From contig OU862928.1 of the NCBI GenBank assembly GCA_917880885.1, forward strand, positions 13,845,721-13,909,720: DNA of 64,000 nucleotides, in the 5' to 3' direction. The DNA comes from Limnephilus marmoratus (lineage: Eukaryota; Arthropoda; Insecta; Trichoptera; Limnephilidae). Below are positions 63,230 to 64,000 of the stretch, piece after piece. Position 1 is the first letter of the stretch; every line of letters begins with the position of its first letter. The position numbers and the translations under genes were made by a program. Under the pieces are notes generated by a model. It was not told where the DNA came from. It was given only the letters and a program-made list of their open reading frames with translations, and did no database searches.

Positions 63230-64000
63230 GTTTTTTTTTTGGGGGTCTATGACTGTCATTGTTCATCTGTATAGATTTTTTTTTTTATTAACAGAAAATA
63301 GTTTTTTTTCTTGTTTACATTGCACCTGCAAAGCTACTGCAAGTAGCTTGTCGGCAGGAAAATAGTGTGGACAACAACATGATACAATATACAATGTTTT
63401 ACAATAGAAGAAAAAAATATTGCAATTTAATAAAAAACATAATAAAAACATAAATAAGTATAAAAAAATAAAATAATAAACATATGTCTCAAAAAAAAAA
63501 AAAATTTAAAATTAAATATTAATAATTAAAAATTAAAAATAAAAAATGTACGAGGAGTCAAGTCAATACATACAATCTGATTCCAATAGCCATGTTCTAA
63601 ACAATAGTGCAAATTTAGGTGTCGAGCAACATTTTTTCAAATCATATGGCAGCATATTAAAAATAAGTGGTACAATGTATTCAAGAGTTCGCTGGCCATG
63701 TTTATTAGAAAATCTAGGTACTATCATCCCTTCATTTTGTGTAAGCCTAGTATTGTACATGTGATCCACCATTGTTTTGTATGGGCTATCTAAGATATGT
63801 TGCATACAGATTTTATGCCAAAAAAGAGCTCTAATAGGTAACACATTTTTATGGATTTATACATAATTGTGATATTTTGCCGCTGGTCATAAACTGCTTT
63901 GCTGACGAGTAATTTGACCATAGCGTTTTGAATTGACTGTACATGTTGGATGTTTGTTTTACAAGAGTGCCCCCAAGAAGTTATACCATATCTCACATTA
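63230..64000 (-). mobile_element. LINE 3' fragment, minus strand, cut by the window edge
   Basis: Minus-strand frames 63996-63790 (Y-G-I-T-S-W-G-H-S) and 63844-63563 (Y-N-T-R-L-T-Q-N-E-G, V-P-L-I-F-N-M-L-P-Y-D-L) form the C-terminal part of a LINE reverse transcriptase, with a frameshift between them. The 3' UTR has CACCTGCAAAGCTACTGCAA and ends in T runs near 63230-63310. The same family left the fragments at 22706-23195 and 59150-59245. Confidence 0.72.

Overview
The window looks like arthropod, probably insect, nuclear DNA (the organism is an inference). It is AT-rich, intron-rich and packed with non-LTR retrotransposons, tRNA-derived SINEs, Penelope-like, mariner, hAT and piggyBac-like elements. 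The only host-gene signal is one very large repetitive gene, or gene cluster, on the + strand. It is built from small exons that each encode one sushi (CCP/SCR) domain with six cysteines. Both ends of the window cut the locus: no signal peptide exon, promoter, last exon or poly(A) site of the host gene can be recognised.

Two exon types occur. Type A is 207 bp (69 codons) and type B is 186 bp (62 codons). Both begin and end in intron phase 1, so each can be added, skipped or repeated without breaking the frame. Bases 571-5716 hold 11 almost identical A exons in head-to-tail units of about 467 bp, with introns as similar as the exons. From 18.6 kb to the right end the pattern changes to alternating B-A modules, swollen and partly broken by transposons: B1 (dead), A12 (split by LTR-like DNA), B2 (lost), A13, B3, A14, B4, A15, B (lost), A16, B5 (dead), A17, B6 (dead), A18, B7 (dead). 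All intact A exons keep six cysteines, the Trp and both splice sites. Four B copies have lost the donor site and the last cysteine.

By region: 0-0.57 kb LINE tail; 0.57-5.7 kb sushi array; 6.1-6.8 kb LINE fragment; 7-13.6 kb a mariner containing a nearly complete LINE; 14.6-17.2 kb palindromic elements around a GC-richer block; 18.6-29.7 kb duplicated B-A modules with shared SINE/LINE-tail insertions; 30.1-34.0 kb a LINE split by a solo LTR; 34.4-46 kb further modules with MITEs, a Penelope-like element and a pyrimidine-rich minisatellite; 46.5-59.2 kb a mobile-element block (an RTE-like LINE broken by a hAT element and a hairpin element, then a + strand LINE with a duplicated endonuclease); 59.3-61.3 kb the least disturbed A-B-A-B stretch; 61.4-64 kb a solo LTR and two LINE tails.

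If transcribed, the exons would make a long extracellular string of sushi domains, with length set by unit copy number and possibly by alternative splicing. Sushi strings usually bind proteins or glycans in adhesion, complement-like or host-interaction roles. Nothing here identifies the ligand.
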